Below, piece by piece: positions 18,360 to 32,382 of a stretch of DNA of 64,000 nucleotides (its first letter is position 1; the number at the start of each line of letters is the position of its first letter). Source of the stretch: Roseibacterium elongatum DSM 19469 (GTDB taxonomy: Bacteria > Pseudomonadota > Alphaproteobacteria > Rhodobacterales > Rhodobacteraceae); contig NZ_CP004372.1 of assembly GCF_000590925.1 (NCBI RefSeq), positions 1,841,001-1,905,000 on the forward strand, in the 5' to 3' direction. The position numbers were made by a program, and so were the translations under genes. The notes under the pieces were generated by a model. It saw only the letters and a program-made list of their open reading frames with translations, was not told the origin of the DNA and did not search any database.

Positions 18360-19604
18360 ATGGCGAGCAGAGCCGACGGCGCGGGGGCGCCACGCATCAT
18401 ACGACCGACCCGGCAAATCGTCCTGATGCTGCTGATCCTAGGCTGCGTCATTGCCGGGGGCGTGCTTGTCTGGCCGCGAGTCGAGCCGGTGTTCCTGTCC
18501 AGCCCGTATCTGAACGGCACCATCGGCGTGGTGTTCGTGATCGGCGTGTTCGCCTGTTTCTGGCAGGTCTTTCAACTGTTTTCCTCGGTCGCGTGGATCG
18601 AACAGGTGGCCGGCGCGGGCGCGCAGGACGAGGTCGAGAAGCCGCCGCAGCTTTTGGCGGCGGCCACCGGGATCGTGAGGCTGCGCGGCGCGCGGATGCA
18701 GATCACACCGGCCACGTCCAAGTCGATCCTCGACTCGGTTGGCGCGCGGATGGAAGAAAGCCGGGATATCACGCGCTACATCGCCAATCTGCTGATTTTC
18801 CTGGGCCTTCTGGGAACGTTCTTTGGCCTGGCCACGACCGTTCCCGCCGTTGTCGAGACGATACGGTCGCTGCAGCCGACCGAGGGCGAGGAAGGCCTGG
18901 CCGTATTCGGCCGTCTGATGGATGGGCTCGAGGATCAACTGGGCGGGATGGGCACGGCCTTTGCCTCGTCGCTGCTTGGGCTGGCTGGCTCGTTGGTGGT
19001 CGGGCTGCTGGAATTGTTCGCGGGCCATGGGCAGAACCGGTTTTACCGCGAGATGGAGGAATGGCTGGCCTCGATCACGCGCGTCAGCTTTTCCTCGGGC
19101 GAGGGCGAAGGCGGCGTCGACCGCGGTGCCATCGCCACCGTGCTGGACCATATGGTCGATCAGGTCGAGACGCTCCAGAGCCTGTATTCGCAATCCGAAG
19201 CGCGCCGCGCCGAAACCGATGCGCGGCTGGCCGATCTGGCCAACAGGCTGGGTGCGTTCACCGAGCTGATGGGCAGCGGCCAGATCGAGGCCGCGGGACG
19301 GCTTGCCACCGCGCAGGAGCGCCTGGCCGAGGTGATCGAGTCGCAGGCCAGCACCGAGCACGGGCTGGATGAGGAAAGCCGCATGCGCCTGCGGTCGATC
19401 GACGTGCAGCTGTTCCAGATCTTCGAAGAGCTGGGCGAGGGGCGGGCCTTGGATGTCAGCCTGTTGCGCGAGGATATCGCCGGCCTGACCGATGCCTTGC
19501 GCAGCCTGACCCAGGCGGCGCGCGCACCAATGGCCGCGCGACGGCCCGCCCCGCGCTCCGCGCCCCCGTCGCCCGCGGGTGACACGCCCGACGCCGGAGG
19601 CTAG
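18360..19604 (+). CDS. MotA/TolQ/ExbB-type proton-channel protein with coiled-coil tail
   Basis: This inner-membrane protein (414 aa) has hydrophobic spans at about residues 20-38, 54-74, 141-163 and 197-221. Spans three and four (NLLIFLGLLGTFFGLATTVP and GMGTAFASSLLGLAGSLVVGLLELF) are the conserved MotA/ExbB core. Residues 245-390 are a long charged helical tail with heptad character. The ATG at 18360 follows GAGAGGG. It ends five bases before a MotB-like partner, so the two probably form a proton-driven stator-like complex. The task of the motor is unknown. Confidence 0.8.
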   Translation: MASRADGAGAPRIIRPTRQIVLMLLILGCVIAGGVLVWPRVEPVFLSSPYLNGTIGVVFVIGVFACFWQVFQLFSSVAWIEQVAGAGAQDEVEKPPQLLAAATGIVRLRGARMQITPATSKSILDSVGARMEESRDITRYIANLLIFLGLLGTFFGLATTVPAVVETIRSLQPTEGEEGLAVFGRLMDGLEDQLGGMGTAFASSLLGLAGSLVVGLLELFAGHGQNRFYREMEEWLASITRVSFSSGEGEGGVDRGAIATVLDHMVDQVETLQSLYSQSEARRAETDARLADLANRLGAFTELMGSGQIEAAGRLATAQERLAEVIESQASTEHGLDEESRMRLRSIDVQLFQIFEELGEGRALDVSLLREDIAGLTDALRSLTQAARAPMAARRPAPRSAPPSPAGDTPDAGG

Positions 19605-19609
19605 GGGCC

Positions 19610-21820
19610 ATGGCCTTTCACCGCCGTTCGGGGGGCCGTTTTTCCGGGGCGATCTGGCCGGGTTTCGTGGACGCGATCACCGCGCTGCTGATGGTCATGA
19701 TCTTCCTGCTCACCATTTTCATGGTGGTGCAATACGTGCTGCGCGAAGAGATCACCAACCAGGATGACGAACTGACCGCGCTGAACGCACAGCTCAATCA
19801 ACTCTCCGAAGCGTTGGGTCTGGAAACGGGCCGGGCCGACAGACTGGAAAGCCGTGTGGCCACCTTGTCGGGCAATCTGTCCGCTGCGCGCGACGAGGTC
19901 GCCGCGCAGGCCGCACTGATCACCGCGCTGACCGCCGAGACCGAGGCACAGGCGGCGCGTCTGGTCGATTTCGAAGAGCAGGTCGCGGGACTGCTGGCCG
20001 AGAACCGCGATCTGGCCACCGCCCGCGACACCGCCGAGGCCGACGCCGCCGACGCCATGAGCAGGGCCGAGGCGCTGCAACTGGCGCTGGCGCAAGCGCG
20101 GTCGGAAATCGACGCGGCCGCCGAGCAAGCACGCCTTGCCGCGGCCCGGCGCGAGGCGCTGCAAGCGCTGATCGACGACCTTGAGGCCGAGGCGGCGACG
20201 CGGGAAACCTCGCTGGCGCAGGCTTTGGCCGCGCTCGAGGACAGCGAGGCGGTGCGCGAACGCGCCGCCGCACTGGAAGAAGACCTCGACACCGCGCAAG
20301 CTGCGCAAGAGGCGCAACGCGCGCGTCTGGCGGCGCTCGAGGCGCAGCTTGACGAGGCCGAGGCCGCGTTGAGCGCCGAAGAGACCGCCCGTCTGGCCGA
20401 ATTGGCCGCAGCCGAGGCCTTGCGCCAACGGCTGGCCGAGGCCGAAACCGCGCTGACCGAGGAAGAGGCCGCGCGTCTGGCCGAGGCGGCCGCGGCCGAG
20501 GCGTTGCGAGAGCGTTTGCAGAATGCGGACGCCGAACTGACGGCGATGACGCTGGCGCTGGAGGAACAGCGCCGCCGGGCCGAGGAAACCCTGACGCTGC
20601 TGGCCGCGGCCGAGGCCGCCCGCGAGGATCTGGCCGCCCGGCTTGCCGCGGCGTTGGCGCAGGCCGACAGCCAGGGCGATCTCGCTCAGACGCTCGAGGC
20701 GCAGCTGGCCCAGGCCGAGGCAGAGTTGGCGCGGCTTGAAGAGCAGGGGGCCGAGCAATCCCGCAGCCTCAGCGATCTGGAAACGCAATTGGCATTGGCG
20801 CTGTCACGACTGGAGTCCGCCGAAGCCTCGGCTGCCGCGCGCCTTGTCGAACTCGAAGCCCGCATTGCCGAGGCCGAGGCCCAGATCGCCGCGCGCGATG
20901 CCGAAACCGCCGCCGCCGAGGACCGCGCCGAGACGCTGTCGCAAACCCTGGCCGAGCGCGACGCGACCCTGTCGCAACTCGAGGCGCAACTGGCCGACGC
21001 GCTGGCCGCGCGCTTGGCCGCCGAGGCCGCGCAAGGCACGGCCTTGGATGAGGCCGACCGGCGCGAGGCCCTTCTGGCGCAGGCCAATCGCGAACTCGAA
21101 GCCGCCGAGGCAGCCTCGGCCGAAAGTGCGCGGCAGGTGACATTGCTGAACGAACAGGTCGCGGCATTGCGCCAGCAACTTGGCGCGCTCGAAACCTTGC
21201 TGGACGATTCCGAGTCCCGGGATGCCGAGGCTCAGGTGCAGATCGAGGCGCTTGGCGCGCGCCTGAACACCGCCCTGGCGCAACTGGCCGCCGAAGAAAG
21301 CGCCCGCGCGGAACTCGAGGCCGCCGAGGCCGCGCGTCTGTTGGCCGAGGCGGAAGAGCTTGAGCGATATCGGTCCGAGTTCTTCGGCCGTCTCCGCGAT
21401 CTGCTGGAGGGGCGCGAAGGCGTGCGCATCGTCGGCGACCGGTTCGTGTTCTCCTCGGAGGTGCTGTTCGAGGTCGGCTCGGCCGATCTGTCGCCCGAGG
21501 GTTTGGCCCAGATCGACAATGTCGCCACGCTGCTTCTCGATATCGCCGATGACATCCCGCAGGCCATCGACTGGATCGTGCGCGTCGATGGCCATACCGA
21601 TGATCAGCAGCTTCGCCCGAATGCGGATTTCGCGAACAACTGGGAACTCAGCCAGGCGCGCGCTCTGTCCGTGGTGCGCTACCTGACCGAGGATCTCGAT
21701 TTTCCGCCTAACCGTCTGGCCGCGACGGGGTTTGGCGAATATTCCCCCATCGCGTCGAACGAGACGGATGCAGGGCAGGCGCAGAACCGCCGGATCGAGT
21801 TGAAACTGACCGAACGCTGA
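19610..21820 (+). CDS. MotB/OmpA-type peptidoglycan-binding protein with very long coiled coil
   Basis: The protein is 736 aa long. Residues 14-42 form one membrane span with a buried acid, D21 in WPGFVDAITALLMVMIFLL, at the position of the proton-carrying Asp of MotB. Residues about 50-600 are an almost uninterrupted Ala/Glu/Leu/Arg coiled coil. The C-terminus is an OmpA-like domain with FSSEVLFEVGSADLS, VDGHTDDQQ and LSQARALSVVRYL. It would tie a proton-driven inner-membrane channel (gene just upstream) to peptidoglycan across a long rod. The coiled coil is far longer than the MotB linker. Confidence 0.82.
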   Translation: MAFHRRSGGRFSGAIWPGFVDAITALLMVMIFLLTIFMVVQYVLREEITNQDDELTALNAQLNQLSEALGLETGRADRLESRVATLSGNLSAARDEVAAQAALITALTAETEAQAARLVDFEEQVAGLLAENRDLATARDTAEADAADAMSRAEALQLALAQARSEIDAAAEQARLAAARREALQALIDDLEAEAATRETSLAQALAALEDSEAVRERAAALEEDLDTAQAAQEAQRARLAALEAQLDEAEAALSAEETARLAELAAAEALRQRLAEAETALTEEEAARLAEAAAAEALRERLQNADAELTAMTLALEEQRRRAEETLTLLAAAEAAREDLAARLAAALAQADSQGDLAQTLEAQLAQAEAELARLEEQGAEQSRSLSDLETQLALALSRLESAEASAAARLVELEARIAEAEAQIAARDAETAAAEDRAETLSQTLAERDATLSQLEAQLADALAARLAAEAAQGTALDEADRREALLAQANRELEAAEAASAESARQVTLLNEQVAALRQQLGALETLLDDSESRDAEAQVQIEALGARLNTALAQLAAEESARAELEAAEAARLLAEAEELERYRSEFFGRLRDLLEGREGVRIVGDRFVFSSEVLFEVGSADLSPEGLAQIDNVATLLLDIADDIPQAIDWIVRVDGHTDDQQLRPNADFANNWELSQARALSVVRYLTEDLDFPPNRLAATGFGEYSPIASNETDAGQAQNRRIELKLTER

Positions 21821-21826
21821 GACGGC

Positions 21827-22791
21827 TTATCGCACGGGGATGTGCGTTGTCCGCGTGTCGATCTCGATGTCGTCGCGGATCAAGGTGACCGTGCCGGTAT
21901 ACTCCCCCGCCGGCAGGCTGTCGGATATGCGGCGACCCGAGGCGCGAAACAGCTCGGCCTGTGTGCGCTCGAGCACGACCTCCTGACGGTGATACGCGGC
22001 CCCTTCCGGGTCGCGGATTTCCAGGCGCAGGATGTCTCCGGCCTGCCCGCCAAAAACAAACCCCCAGAGCACAAGGGCCGGTCCCGTTCGGTCGAGGGAG
22101 GTTGCGTTCGCCGTTCCGGCGCGGATGTCCGAAAATTCCGGAACCGCATCGGAGAAGCCGACGCTTAGAACGCCGCTTGCCGTGCTGGCGATCGGCTCGG
22201 CCCAGAGCGGGTCGACGCCCATGCCGCAACGCGACAGGTCGCTCGGGTCGAACGGGTCGACCAGCACGCCGTTGTGCCGCACGAGGAATTCCAGATGCGG
22301 AAACTCGGTGATGCCGGAATACCCGATCTCGCCCAACACGGCCCCCGCGGCGACCGCCTGGCCCGGCGTGACGGTGACCGATCCCTGCGCGAGGTGGCAA
22401 TACTGAGTCTGCCATCCCTCGGCATGGTCGATCACCACCCCGTTGCCGCATCCTTGCCCTTGCGGCGCAGCGGCGGTGCCGCCATCCGGGACGCCGTCGC
22501 GGATGGCCCGTACCGTGCCGGGGGCCGCGGCGCGCACGGCCCAGCCCTGGCGCATGGTTGCCAGATCCGCCACGCGGATGTCGGTGCCGGTATGCCCGTC
22601 ATAGCTGGCCGGGCCGCAGGTGAAATCGCGCCAGCCCGGTCCCGGGTCGCGATCCATGAATTGCTGCAGGAAACAGGTGTCGCCCAATGTGCAGTCCACC
22701 GGGAACAGCAGCGCAGGCGCATCTCCGCGCAAGGGCGACGGCAAAACGGCGGCCCAAAGCAGGGCCGCCGTCATGCAGATCAGGCGCGGGA

Positions 22792-22795
<4 letters not shown>
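21827..22795 (-). CDS. exported M23/LytM-like protein with altered HxH motif
   Basis: The protein (322 aa) has a signal peptide (MIPRLICMTAALLWAAVLPSPLRG) and an M23-type domain with GHTGTDI (HxxxD metal ligands) near residues 66-72. The usual second motif HxH reads PHLEF, with Glu in place of the second His, a metal ligand in LytM enzymes. It may be an altered or inactive peptidase that binds or regulates wall enzymes. A C-terminal beta-rich domain of about 140 residues follows. Its ATG overlaps the clpA stop (ATGA). Confidence 0.72.
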
Positions 22796-25131
<2,336 letters not shown>

Positions 25132-25222
25132 AGCTGTGCTCCTTTCGGTGTCATCGAGTCGGGGCCGTGGCCGCCACTCGATCATGGCCTCATATGATTA
25201 AGCTTTGGTTTTTATCGTCGCG

Positions 25223-25229
25223 TTTCAAG
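25223..25229 (-). promoter_or_regulatory. possible heat-shock -35 element upstream of clpA
   Basis: On the minus strand CTTGAAA, the classic sigma-32 -35 sequence, lies about 90 bases before the clpA start in a locally AT-rich stretch. No convincing -10 partner is seen, so this is tentative. Confidence 0.25.
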
Positions 25230-25367
25230 AAATTTCTGCTCAAAGCCCTGTGTCCGCAACGAGATTAGGCACAAGCCCTTGATTTCCGGCGCATCGGTCG
25301 CAGCGGTCTGCCCATGGATCAGGCAGGGTTGAATCGGCCGACCGTTTTGCCGGGGCCGCGACCTGGC

Positions 25368-26150
25368 TCAGAACCTGTCCTTGCGGGCGCGGATCTCGGC
25401 GAAAACCGAGACGGGGTCCGCATTCGCCATGCCCAGTCTGTCGGCGATCCCGGGTTGCGAGGCGCGCAGAAACGGGTTCGTGGCAAGCTCGTCCCGAAGG
25501 ATCGACGGCACGGTCGCCTGCCCGGCGGCACGGGCCCGGTCGATGGCCTCGACCCGAGAGATAAGCGCTGCGTTCTCGGGATCAATGGTCAGGGCGAAGC
25601 GCGCGTTCGACTGCGTGTATTCATGGCCCGAGCAGACCAGCGTGTCAGGCGGCAGCGCGGCCAGTTTCGACAGGCTGTGCCACATCTGCTCGGCCGTGCC
25701 CTCGAACAGGCGCCCGCACCCAAGGGCCATCAGGCTGTCGGCCGTGAACACCGCGCCGGCTGTCGGGAAATGATAGGCAATGTGGCCGACCGTGTGGCCT
25801 GAGACATCCATGACCCGGCCCTCGAGCGCGCCGATCCTGACCGTGTCGCCCTCGGCCAGCGCATGGTCGAGCGGGGGCAGGCGGGCCGCGTCGGCCCTTG
25901 CGCCCCAGACGCGCGCGCCCGTGGTGGTGCGCAGGTCGGTCACGGCATCGACGTGGTCCCAATGGTGATGCGTGATCAGGATATCGGTAAGCGTCCAGCC
26001 GCGGGCCTCGAGCGCCGTGTGAATGGGGTCTGCCTCGGGCGCGTCGATCAGGGCGGTGGCCCCGGTGTCGTTGTCGTGCAGCAGGAAGGCATAATTGTCC
26101 TGCAGGCAGGGCACGGTCACGATTTCGGCGCTTGGGGTGATCTCGGGCAT
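25368..26150 (-). CDS. gloB: hydroxyacylglutathione hydrolase (glyoxalase II)
   Basis: This metallo-beta-lactamase-fold enzyme (260 aa) splits S-lactoylglutathione in methylglyoxal detoxification. The metal motif THHHWDH is at residues 60-66, followed by SGHTVGHIAYHF, FTADSLMALGCGRLFEGT and CSGHEYTQSNARFAL. The last carries the C-terminal substrate-binding signature of GloB. The start at ATG 26150 gives the usual length. It is divergent from a methyltransferase gene. Confidence 0.93.
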   Translation of the reverse strand: MPEITPSAEIVTVPCLQDNYAFLLHDNDTGATALIDAPEADPIHTALEARGWTLTDILITHHHWDHVDAVTDLRTTTGARVWGARADAARLPPLDHALAEGDTVRIGALEGRVMDVSGHTVGHIAYHFPTAGAVFTADSLMALGCGRLFEGTAEQMWHSLSKLAALPPDTLVCSGHEYTQSNARFALTIDPENAALISRVEAIDRARAAGQATVPSILRDELATNPFLRASQPGIADRLGMANADPVSVFAEIRARKDRF

Positions 26151-26230
26151 GGAATTTCGCCTTTGGCTGAGTAAGGTCGGGGGGGGGGCGGCGCGGGCCG
26201 TCAGCCTCGCGCAGAGCGATGGGAAGTGCA

Positions 26231-26988
26231 ATGCATCTGGACGTGCTGGACCTGCGCCAGTTTTACTACAGGACGAGGTTGGGCCGGATCGCGCAAAAGG
26301 CAATCCGCGACCGGATGCTGACCCTGTGGCCCGAGGCCAAGGGGCAGACGGTCGTGGGCTTCGGCTTTGCGGTGCCGCTCCTCAGGCCGTATCTGGCCGA
26401 TGCGCGGCGGGTCGTCGGGCTGATGCCGGCGGAGCAGGGGGTCATGCCCTGGCCCGCGGGCATGGAAAACGTTTCGGTCCTGTGCCGCGAAAACCTCTGG
26501 CCGATGGAGACGGGCCACGCCGACAAGCTGGTATGCCTGCACGGGCTGGAAACCTCGGAACACCCGTCGGCCGTTCTCGATGAATGCGCTCGGGTGTGGG
26601 GCCGGGGGGACGGGCGCTGTTCATCGTGCCCAATCGCGGCGGCCTGTGGGCGCGGCGCGACGCGACGCCGTTCGGCTTTGGCCGGCCCTATTCGCTGGGA
26701 CAGCTCGAGGCGCAACTCAAGCGCCACGATTTCGTGCCCGAGCGGCACGCCGCCGCCTTGTTCGCCCCACCCTCGGAGCGGCGTTTCTGGATGCGGTCGG
26801 CCGACATGATGGAGCGGATGGGCGCCAAGCTGTCGAGTTACCGAGCGGGCGGCGTGATCCTGCTGGAGGCCTCGAAACGCGTCTACGCGCCCACCGGTCC
26901 GGGGCTGGCGGAACGGGTGCGGCGCCCGTTGCGTGTGCTCGAAGGGGCGCCTCAACCGGCGGGGGCCACGGGGCGCAATTCCGTCTGA
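26231..26988 (+). pseudogene. SAM-dependent methyltransferase-like protein, one-base frameshift
   Basis: The first part ([30 protein letters not shown], then [31 protein letters not shown]) runs in one frame from 26231. The remainder ([32 protein letters not shown] to the end) is in another. One base is missing near 26600-26604. Together they make a class I methyltransferase-like protein of about 252 residues with a degenerate SAM loop. The join falls in GTGTGGGGCC, so a sequencing indel is plausible. The substrate is unknown. A G10 run lies at 26179-26188 in the upstream spacer. Confidence 0.7.
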
Positions 26989-27311
26989 CGGGCGCAAACG
27001 CAACCCGGCCTTGCACCCCGCGCATGGCGCCGCTTGCGCTAACAGGGCGCGCAGAATCGTGATCCGGCTGTGACCAGAATGCCACTTTCTGTTCGCTTCA
27101 AACCGTCGCATTCGAGCCCGCTCTCGCCATAACTCTGAAAAGGCGCGGTTTTCTGGTTTGCCTCTGTTGCCGCGTGGCGGTTGCAGCAGGGGAAACGCTC
27201 TGCTACATCCACCGCGATTTCAGGGGAAACGACGGATACCGCGTCCGTCACGCGAACTTGCCCGGAGGTGCAGACCGCCACCGCCCGGGCCAACCATGTG
27301 AAAGGGTGGAC
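26989..27311 (+). promoter_or_regulatory. 323-base atp operon upstream region with promoter
   Basis: No gene is seen here. TTGCAG (27181-27186), 17 bases and TACATC (27204-27209) form a reasonable sigma-70-like promoter about 100 bases before atpH. The first 150 bases show no clear structure. Confidence 0.45.
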
Positions 27312-27872
27312 GTGAGCGAACCAGCTTCGATCTCGACCGGCATTGCCGCGCGTTACGCGACCGCAATGTTCGAACTCGCCGAAGAGGATGGAGCGCTCAG
27401 CGCGCTCGAGGCCGATGTGGACGCGCTTGGCGCGGCCCTCACCGAAAGCGCAGATCTGCGTGACCTGATTTCGTCGCCCGTCTACGGCCGCGAGGAAACC
27501 GGGCTCGCCATTGGCAAGCTTGCCGATGCGATGTCGCTGGGTCCGATCGCCGGCAATACCCTGCGTCTGATGGCCGAAAAGCGCCGTCTGTTCGTGCTGC
27601 CCGCCCTTCTGGCGGCGCTGCGCGAACAGATCGCCGAACACAAGGGCGAGGTCACTGCCGATGTCGTGTCGGCCAAGGCGCTGACCAAGGCGCAATCGGA
27701 CAACCTGCAGCAGGCGCTTTCGGCGTCGGTCGGCAAGGATGTGAAACTGAATGCGACCGTCGATGAAGCGCTCATCGGCGGTCTTGTCGTCAAGGTGGGC
27801 TCGAAGATGATCGACACGTCGATCCGTTCCAAGCTCAACACCCTCCAGAACAGCATGAAAGAGGTCGGATAA
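27312..27872 (+). CDS. atpH: ATP synthase F1 subunit delta
   Basis: This peripheral-stalk subunit (186 aa) links the F1 head to the b subunits. [16 protein letters not shown] opens the OSCP/delta domain and the C-terminus ends with the typical [24 protein letters not shown]. The start is GTG at 27312, preceded by AAAGGG. It is the first gene of an F1-only operon. The Fo genes are not in this window, as is normal in Rhodobacterales. Confidence 0.93.
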   Translation: MSEPASISTGIAARYATAMFELAEEDGALSALEADVDALGAALTESADLRDLISSPVYGREETGLAIGKLADAMSLGPIAGNTLRLMAEKRRLFVLPALLAALREQIAEHKGEVTADVVSAKALTKAQSDNLQQALSASVGKDVKLNATVDEALIGGLVVKVGSKMIDTSIRSKLNTLQNSMKEVG

Positions 27873-29411
27873 ATGAGTATCCAAGCAGCCGAGATCTCTG
27901 CGATCCTAAAGGACCAGATCAAGAGCTTTGGCCAGGACGCCGAAGTGGCCGAAGTGGGGCGCGTGCTCTCGGTGGGCGACGGGATCGCCCGCGTCTATGG
28001 CCTCGACAACGTGCAGGCCGGTGAAATGGTCGAGTTTCCGGGCGGCATCATGGGGATGGCGCTGAACCTCGAGGCCGACAATGTCGGTATCGTGATCTTC
28101 GGCTCGGACCGCGACATCAAGGAAGGCGACACCGTCAAGCGCACGAACTCGATCGTGGACGTGCCCGCCGGTGACGGCCTGCTGGGCCGCGTCGTGGACG
28201 GCCTGGGCAACCCGCTGGACGGCAAGGGCCCGATCGAAGCCTCCGAGCGTCGTGTCGCCGACGTGAAGGCACCGGGCATCATCCCGCGCAAATCGGTGCA
28301 CGAACCGATGGCAACCGGCCTCAAGGCCATCGACGCCATGATCCCGATCGGCCGCGGCCAGCGCGAGTTGATCATCGGCGACCGCCAGACCGGCAAGACC
28401 GCCGTGGCGCTGGACACGATGCTGAACCAGAAATCCTACAACGACGCCGCCGGCGACGACGAGAGCAAGAAGCTCTACTGCGTCTACGTCGCCGTGGGGC
28501 AGAAGCGCTCGACCGTGGCGCAACTCGTGAAGAAGCTCGAGGAAAGCGGCGCGATGGAATATTCCATCGTCGTGGCCGCCACCGCGTCGGACCCCGCGCC
28601 GATGCAGTTCCTCGCGCCCTACGCCGCGACGGCAATGGCCGAATACTTCCGCGACAATGGCCGCCACGCGCTGATCATCTATGATGACCTGTCCAAACAG
28701 GCCGTCGCCTATCGCCAGATGTCGCTGCTGCTGCGTCGTCCGCCGGGGCGTGAAGCCTACCCCGGTGACGTGTTCTACCTGCACTCGCGCCTGCTGGAGC
28801 GGTCGGCCAAGCTGAATGAAGACAACGGCGCCGGTTCGCTGACCGCGCTTCCCGTTATCGAGACCCAGGGCGGCGACGTGTCGGCCTTTATTCCGACCAA
28901 CGTGATCTCGATCACCGATGGCCAGATCTTCCTGGAAACCGAATTGTTCTACCAGGGCATTCGCCCGGCGGTGAACACCGGTCTGTCGGTGTCGCGCGTC
29001 GGCTCTTCGGCCCAGACCAAGGCGATGTCCTCGGTCGCCGGCCCGGTGAAACTGTCGCTGGCGCAGTACCGCGAAATGGCGGCCTTCGCACAGTTCGGGT
29101 CGGACCTCGATGCCGCAACCCAGCGTCTGCTGAACCGCGGCGCGCGCCTGACCGAGCTGATGAAGCAGGCCCAGTATTCGCCGCTGACCAACGCCGAAAT
29201 CGTCTGCGTCATCTTCGCCGGCACGAACGGCTACCTCGATGACCTGCCGGTCAGCGATGTGGGCCGCTTTGAAAAGGCCCTGCTGACCTTCATGCGGTCG
29301 AAAAAGCAGGATGTTCTGGACTGGATCACGAATGAGGATCCGAAGATCAAGGGTGATGCAGCCGACAAGCTGAAAGCCGCGATCGACGAGTTCGCAGCAG
29401 ACTTCGCCTGA
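27873..29411 (+). CDS. atpA: ATP synthase F1 subunit alpha
   Basis: This 512-residue non-catalytic nucleotide-binding subunit of the F1 head has GDRQTGKTA (Walker A) near residues 169-177 and the alpha-type signature [17 protein letters not shown]. Its start codon follows the atpH stop directly. Confidence 0.97.
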   Translation: MSIQAAEISAILKDQIKSFGQDAEVAEVGRVLSVGDGIARVYGLDNVQAGEMVEFPGGIMGMALNLEADNVGIVIFGSDRDIKEGDTVKRTNSIVDVPAGDGLLGRVVDGLGNPLDGKGPIEASERRVADVKAPGIIPRKSVHEPMATGLKAIDAMIPIGRGQRELIIGDRQTGKTAVALDTMLNQKSYNDAAGDDESKKLYCVYVAVGQKRSTVAQLVKKLEESGAMEYSIVVAATASDPAPMQFLAPYAATAMAEYFRDNGRHALIIYDDLSKQAVAYRQMSLLLRRPPGREAYPGDVFYLHSRLLERSAKLNEDNGAGSLTALPVIETQGGDVSAFIPTNVISITDGQIFLETELFYQGIRPAVNTGLSVSRVGSSAQTKAMSSVAGPVKLSLAQYREMAAFAQFGSDLDAATQRLLNRGARLTELMKQAQYSPLTNAEIVCVIFAGTNGYLDDLPVSDVGRFEKALLTFMRSKKQDVLDWITNEDPKIKGDAADKLKAAIDEFAADFA

Positions 29412-29442
29412 TCCGGAACCTGATCGAGAGAGGTAAAGGCAC

Positions 29443-30324
29443 ATGCCGAGCCTTAAGGACCTGAAGAACCGGATCGAGTCGGTCAAATCGACCCGCAAGA
29501 TCACCAAGGCGATGCAGATGGTCGCCGCCGCGAAACTGCGCCGTGCGCAGGAAGCGGCGGAGATGGCGCGCCCCTATGCCGAGAAGATGGAGGCCGTCAT
29601 GAGCGGCCTCGCCCGCTCGGTGGGCGCGTCCGAAAGCGCGCCCCGCCTGCTGGCCGGGACGGGCAAGGACGACGTGCATCTGCTGGTCGTGATGACGGCC
29701 GAGCGCGGTCTGTGCGGCGGTTTCAACTCGACCATCGTACGCAAGGCGCGTCAGCGCATCGACAGCCTGCGGGCCGCTGGCAAGACGATCAAGATCCTGA
29801 CCGTCGGCAAGAAAGGCCGCGAGCAGCTCAAGCGCGACCATGCCGATCTCTTCGTCGGCCATGTCGACCTGAGCGAGGTGAAGCGTCTGGGTTATGCCAA
29901 TGCGGCCGAGATCGCGGCCAACCTGCTCGATCGCTTCGATGCCGGCGAGTTCGACGTCGCGACGATCTACTTCAACCGCTTTCAGTCGGTGATCAGTCAG
30001 ATCCCGACCGAGCAGCAGATCATCCCCGCCAGTTTCGACGATGTTGAGGACGGCGCCGACGAGGCCGGGACGCTCTACGATTACGAACCCTCGGAAGAGG
30101 CCGTTCTCGAGGATCTGCTGCCGCGCGGCGTCGCCACCCAGATCTTCACCGCGCTTCTGGAAAACGGCGCGTCCGAACAGGGCGCGCGGATGAGCGCGAT
30201 GGACAACGCCACGCGCAACGCGGGCGAGATGATCGAGAACCTGACGATCCAGTATAACCGGTCGCGTCAGGCCGTCATCACCAACGAGCTGATCGAAATC
30301 ATCTCGGGCGCAGAGGCTCTTTGA
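29443..30324 (+). CDS. atpG: ATP synthase F1 subunit gamma
   Basis: This central rotor shaft of F1 (293 aa) has the N-terminal helix [29 protein letters not shown] and a C-terminal helix with [44 protein letters not shown]. Both are the conserved ends that pack together in the shaft. It lies 31 bases after atpA. Confidence 0.97.
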   Translation: MPSLKDLKNRIESVKSTRKITKAMQMVAAAKLRRAQEAAEMARPYAEKMEAVMSGLARSVGASESAPRLLAGTGKDDVHLLVVMTAERGLCGGFNSTIVRKARQRIDSLRAAGKTIKILTVGKKGREQLKRDHADLFVGHVDLSEVKRLGYANAAEIAANLLDRFDAGEFDVATIYFNRFQSVISQIPTEQQIIPASFDDVEDGADEAGTLYDYEPSEEAVLEDLLPRGVATQIFTALLENGASEQGARMSAMDNATRNAGEMIENLTIQYNRSRQAVITNELIEIISGAEAL

Positions 30325-30328
30325 CGGC

Positions 30329-30841
30329 ATGAGCGCACGGTTCGAGCAAAAGGATTTCGAGACGGTCGGTGACCGGATCGTGTGGCCGAACGGCACCGTG
30401 CCGTTTGGCGACCTGATGCTCGCAACTGCAGCCTCGGACGAGGTCAAGAAACCTGTGTTGATCTGGGGGTCATTGGCGCTCATGGTCGGTGGGGTTTACG
30501 TCTTCACACTCGAATCGCGCTGGTTCTGGCAGACATTTGGCGACGCGCTGTCAGCGCTTGAAGGAAACATCGGCTTTGGCCTCGAACTGAGTGAAATGCT
30601 TTCTGCATTGATCCTTGCGGCCATTGGGGGGCTGATCGCTTGGCGAATGACCAAGGCCGCCCGCGGGCCGCAGAGCACCGGTCTTCTGATCCTGCATTTG
30701 ATCAGCGGCCAAAAACTCATCGTGCGCACCTCAACCAAAGCCGAGGGATCGCACATCGCCATGCGGCTTATGCGCGAACTGGCGAACTACTATAAAAAGC
30801 TGGACACCCTCGGGACGACCGAGCTGAAGGCACTGGCTTGA
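30329..30841 (+). CDS. unknown membrane protein inside the atp operon
   Basis: This protein (170 aa) is encoded four bases after atpG and 53 before atpD, so it is surely part of the operon. It has two hydrophobic spans (VLIWGSLALMVGGVYVFTL, about 43-61, and LSALILAAIGGLIAW, about 91-105). Soluble ends flank them, and the C-terminal part (STGLLILHLISGQKLIVRT...RLMRELANYYKKLD) looks like a small mixed fold. I do not recognise the family with certainty. As I recall, the atp operon of Rhodopseudomonas blastica also has an unassigned frame between gamma and beta. An accessory or assembly role in ATP synthase is conjecture. Confidence 0.8.
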   Translation: MSARFEQKDFETVGDRIVWPNGTVPFGDLMLATAASDEVKKPVLIWGSLALMVGGVYVFTLESRWFWQTFGDALSALEGNIGFGLELSEMLSALILAAIGGLIAWRMTKAARGPQSTGLLILHLISGQKLIVRTSTKAEGSHIAMRLMRELANYYKKLDTLGTTELKALA

Positions 30842-30846
30842 ATTAA

Positions 30847-32319
<1,473 letters not shown>

Positions 32320-32382
32320 TCAAACCCCGTGCGGGGGCGCCTGCCGCGTCCCCGCGTTCACGGGTCCTGAACGGAGGATATC

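Noticed and set aside
18360..21820. Zorya-type anti-phage system (ZorAB-like pair)
   Set aside because: The MotA/MotB-like pair looks superficially similar, but no ZorC, ZorD or ZorE type gene follows. The neighbours are ordinary housekeeping genes, so I treat it as a separate stator-like pair.
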